7,341 bases of DNA from Actinomycetes bacterium (GTDB lineage Bacteria > Actinomycetota > Acidimicrobiia > Acidimicrobiales > RAAP-2): assembly GCA_021850345.1 (NCBI GenBank), contig JAJZMN010000059.1, positions 1-7,341 of the forward strand, read 5' to 3'. This document shows, piece by piece, positions 5,960-7,341 of the stretch. How positions within the stretch are numbered: the stretch's first letter is position 1; every line of letters starts with the position of its first letter. Below the pieces are notes generated by a model. That model ran no database searches and had not been told where the DNA came from. It saw nothing but the letters and a program-made list of their open reading frames with translations. Both the position numbers and the translations under genes were made by a program.

Positions 5960-6087
5960 TACGTGGCTGCCGCGCAGCACGCGGCGACGCCAGGGTCGTC
6001 CGACATGGCGCGTCCGGCACGTACGTCAGGACTTGCATACTGCGTGGGCGACCCGTCCGATCGGCCGTGAACGATGCTGCGTGCCAT
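5959..6087 (-). CDS. Possible 42-residue small ORF in the ABC leader (weak)
   Basis: ATG at 6087 follows GAGG with 8 nt spacing and lies about 31 nt downstream of the putative transcription start of the promoter at 6125-6153. The peptide begins MARSIVHGRSDG and ends VAACCAAAT; it has no recognisable domain, signal or membrane segment. It is listed because promoter, ribosome binding site and ATG are in proper order, which would suit a leader peptide or small protein. Composition gives no independent support, and a chance ORF in GC-rich DNA is as likely. Confidence 0.2.
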   Translation of the reverse strand: MARSIVHGRSDGSPTQYASPDVRAGRAMSDDPGVAACCAAAT

Positions 6088-6124
6088 CAGGGTCACCTCG
6101 CATTCTGCTCTGACCGAACCCGTC

Positions 6125-6153
6125 ATCTTATCCCAGGTGGCTGCAGCTGTAAA
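6125..6153 (-). promoter_or_regulatory. Sigma70-like promoter facing the ABC exporter gene
   Basis: On the minus strand, TTTACA (-35; 5 of 6 consensus) and TAAGAT (-10; 4 of 6) are separated by exactly 17 nt, inside an AT-rich island of otherwise GC-rich DNA. The transcription start would be near 6118, giving an ABC leader of about 410 nt. It is the best promoter match in the window. Confidence 0.6.
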
Positions 6154-6190
6154 TACCTCTACGTACGCGAACAAGGGATGCTCCCACCTG
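6134..6190. promoter_or_regulatory. 7-bp inverted repeat round a TACGTA palindrome
   Basis: CAGGTGG (6134-6140, inside the promoter spacer) and CCACCTG (6184-6190) are perfect inverted copies. The midpoint, near 6162, falls on the palindrome TACGTA (6160-6165). The arms flank the -35 box, an arrangement that could serve a dimeric regulator or looping. Function is inferred from geometry only. Confidence 0.3.
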
Positions 6191-6233
6191 TGCGTCTGCA
6201 AGGATCTCCGCGCGGCAGCGCAGTCGCAGCCAT

Positions 6234-6251
6234 GCTGCGCGCAGACGCAGC
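6234..6251 (-). terminator. Weak candidate terminator after phoU
   Basis: GCTGCG and CGCAGC arms (6 pairs) enclose a 6-nt loop, starting 22 nt after the phoU stop codon. No T-tract follows. It could end phoU transcription only in the relaxed sense seen in GC-rich actinobacteria. Confidence 0.25.
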
Positions 6252-6273
6252 GTCGCGCGTCTGGTGTTGCCTG

Positions 6274-6870
6274 CTACTCCTCGACCGACGCGACGCGACG
6301 GCTGAGGTTCACGGCATGGTCGCCCAGGCGCTCGTAAAATCGCGCGAGGAGGGTGACCTGCGCTGCCACCGACGGCTGCATCGCCCCACCCGAGACCTCG
6401 GTCGTGAGTCGCTGATGGAGGATGTCGAGCTCTTCATCTGTCTCGTGCAGCTCGAGGACACGGGCCTCGCCGCTCGCGAAGGCGTCGGCCGCCGCGCGCC
6501 ACATTTCGATCGCGACTTCCGACATGCGCTGCACGATGCCGCGGCTCACGGGGGTCATCTCGCCACCGAGCCCGTAGAGCGCGCGCTGGGCGATGTGCTC
6601 GGCGAGATCGGCGCTACGCTCGAGCTCGGGGAGGACGAGCAGCATGGCGATCACGTGGCGCAGCTCGGCGGCCCGGTCCGTGAGAGAGTCGACCTCGCGC
6701 CACAGCGACTCTTCGGCCGCAGCCACCTGGTCGTCCATCGCCCGGTCGTCTGCGACCACCTGGCGTCCGAGCTCCGAGTCGGCGTTCAACAGTGCGAACG
6801 TCGCCCGTGCGAGCGCTTCGCTCACCTGGGCGAACAGCGCCTGCACCCGGCGGGAGGTCTCGTCGTCCAC
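6274..6870 (-). CDS. phoU: PhoU, phosphate signalling regulator
   Basis: 198-residue, all-helical PhoU protein, slightly shorter than the usual ~215-220. Both PhoU repeats are present, each with its metal-binding ExxxD motif: ERSAD (84-88) and ERLGD followed by HAVNLS (180-190). In the known family, PhoU links a phosphate transporter to the sensor kinase of the Pho two-component system and helps keep it off when phosphate is plentiful. The start is GTG at 6870: an in-frame TAA lies 6 nt upstream, and AGGG precedes the GTG by 8 nt. An ATG at 6874 is out of frame. The gene diverges from a PHS-type transporter gene, with a PHO box 31-63 nt upstream of its start, so phosphate starvation probably induces it. 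No pst or phoR/phoP genes are in the window; these may be elsewhere, or PhoU may partner the MFS transporter here. Confidence 0.95.
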   Translation of the reverse strand: MDDETSRRVQALFAQVSEALARATFALLNADSELGRQVVADDRAMDDQVAAAEESLWREVDSLTDRAAELRHVIAMLLVLPELERSADLAEHIAQRALYGLGGEMTPVSRGIVQRMSEVAIEMWRAAADAFASGEARVLELHETDEELDILHQRLTTEVSGGAMQPSVAAQVTLLARFYERLGDHAVNLSRRVASVEE

Positions 6871-6900
6871 CCATTAGACCCTAGCGAGGGCCCCCGGGTG

Positions 6901-6933
6901 GTTCACTGACTGTTCGCGTGCAGTTCACCTTCG
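6901..6933 (+). promoter_or_regulatory. PHO box: three contiguous 11-bp PhoP direct-repeat units
   Basis: Units GTTCACTGACT (6901-6911), GTTCGCGTGCA (6912-6922) and GTTCACCTTCG (6923-6933) follow with exact 11-bp spacing. A degenerate fourth (TGTCATG...) starts at 6934. This matches the established actinobacterial (Streptomyces-type) PhoP site, direct repeats of GTTCACC-like heads every 11 bp. It lies between phoU and the PHS transporter and can serve both divergent promoters. I could not place a clear -10 box for either gene. Confidence 0.8.
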
Positions 6934-6989
6934 TGTCATGAAGAGATTGCCCACAGGTCACGTGGCGGCGCAATAGTGGCCGAAGACCG

Positions 6990-7341
6990 ATGTCGCGCTC
7001 GACCCACCGCCCTCCAGCCCCTGGTGCCTCGGTGCCGTCGGCGTCCTCTATCGGCACCCTCCTCGACGAGACCCCGATGTCGAAGTTCCACCGCCGTGCG
7101 GTGCTCGTCGCCGGCGTCGGGTTCTTCACCGACGCATATGACCTGTTCGTCATCAGCACGGTCGGCGTCTTGGTCCAGGCGGAGTGGCACCTCAGCACCT
7201 CCCAGACCAGCTGGGTGGAGGGTGCTGCCATCCTGGGAGCCTTCGTCGGTGCGCTCGTCTTCGGCCGCATCGCCGACCTGATCGGCCGGCGCCGGGTGTT
7301 CGCTCTCGTTGCCGCCGTGATGATCGCGGGGGCCGTCGCCT
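6990..7341 (+). CDS. PHS-family MFS transporter, probable phosphate:H+ symporter (3' end beyond right edge)
   Basis: 117 residues of the N-terminus are visible. After a ~30-residue polar leader come SKFHRRAVLVAGVGFFTDAYDLFVIST (31-57), whose GFFTDAYDLFVI helix is the hallmark of the phosphate:H+ symporter (Pho84-like) branch of the major facilitator superfamily, then helix 2 (SWVEGAAILGAFVGALVFGRIADL), the MFS motif A loop GRIADLIGRRR (92-102) and the start of helix 3. The ATG at 6990 is the first in the frame; a TGA lies at 6939. Only a weak GAAGA precedes it, and another ATG (residue 30) lies just before the conserved block. Divergence from phoU across a PHO box strongly supports a role in inorganic phosphate uptake under starvation, although some PHS relatives carry other organic or inorganic anions. 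Confidence 0.9.
   Translation, partial: MSRSTHRPPAPGASVPSASSIGTLLDETPMSKFHRRAVLVAGVGFFTDAYDLFVISTVGVLVQAEWHLSTSQTSWVEGAAILGAFVGALVFGRIADLIGRRRVFALVAAVMIAGAVA

Larger units (their letters stand above)
5706..6273. other. 568-bp region without a convincing gene, rich in structure
   Basis: Open frames here on either strand are Ala/Arg/Pro/Gly-rich and lack family resemblance. The region holds a sigma70-like promoter on the minus strand, a 39-nt GC hairpin, a 14-bp direct repeat, a 7-bp inverted repeat round a TACGTA palindrome, and a hairpin just after phoU. It most likely serves as the phoU 3' end plus a long (~410 nt) leader of the ABC gene. A small RNA is also possible. No tRNA-like cloverleaf was found. 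Confidence 0.5.

Noticed and set aside
5742..6038. 98-codon minus-strand frame in the phoU-ABC interval
   Set aside because: Ala/Arg/Pro-rich, no ribosome binding site, no recognisable domain; typical of random frames in GC-rich DNA.
5706..6273. tRNA, CRISPR array or insertion sequence in the long non-coding stretch
   Set aside because: No cloverleaf with a T-loop, no regularly spaced repeats with spacers, and no transposase fragment or terminal inverted repeats were found.
5752..6909. 385-codon plus-strand frame across the phoU-ABC interval and phoU
   Set aside because: The second half is antisense to phoU, whose two ExxxD motifs are clear; the first half has low-complexity composition.

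Overview
The window is uniformly GC-rich and densely coding, and its protein families look actinobacterial: a Pro-rich, single-pass PDZ protein, a YihY/BrkB membrane protein, an ABC exporter, PhoU, a PHS-type MFS transporter and a GTTCACC-type PHO box. I infer a member of the Actinomycetota. The sequence alone does not fix a genus.

Layout from left to right: (1) 1-1156, minus strand: 5' part of a formate dehydrogenase catalytic-subunit gene that runs off the left edge. It has an in-frame TGA exactly at the active-site selenocysteine position, followed after 3 nt by a two-tier hairpin with the GGUCU apical loop of bacterial SECIS elements. The protein starts directly at the molybdopterin domain and lacks the usual N-terminal [4Fe-4S] domain. 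(2) 1157-1417: divergent intergenic region with a hairpin plus T-tract in the fdh leader, a 10-bp perfect palindrome and an 18-bp tandem repeat. (3) 1418-2440, plus strand: membrane-anchored PDZ protein with a Gly-Pro-Trp repeat tract and no protease domain. (4) 2461-3564, minus strand: YihY/BrkB-family membrane protein, convergent with the PDZ gene. (5) About 3665-3902, plus strand: remnant of a hemerythrin (HHE) gene, missing its front and frameshifted by a 7-bp tandem duplication. (6) 3903-5705, minus strand: complete half-size ABC exporter. (7) 5706-6273: 568-bp region without a convincing gene. It holds a good sigma70-like promoter facing the ABC gene, a strong GC hairpin, a 14-bp direct repeat and an inverted repeat. 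(8) 6274-6870, minus strand: phoU. (9) 6871-6989: divergent control region with three contiguous 11-bp PHO-box units. (10) 6990 to the right edge, plus strand: N-terminal part of a PHS-family (phosphate:H+ symporter-like) MFS transporter.

Two groups make functional sense. The phoU / PHO box / PHS transporter group is probably a phosphate-starvation module in which a regulator and a secondary phosphate transporter diverge from one PhoP site, with no pst genes in view. The selenoprotein formate dehydrogenase is the most notable item: it implies selABC elsewhere in the genome, and it needs an Fe-S partner or some other electron route because its own N-terminal cluster domain is missing. The PDZ, YihY and ABC genes look like independent envelope genes. 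No mobile element, CRISPR array, tRNA or rRNA was seen.
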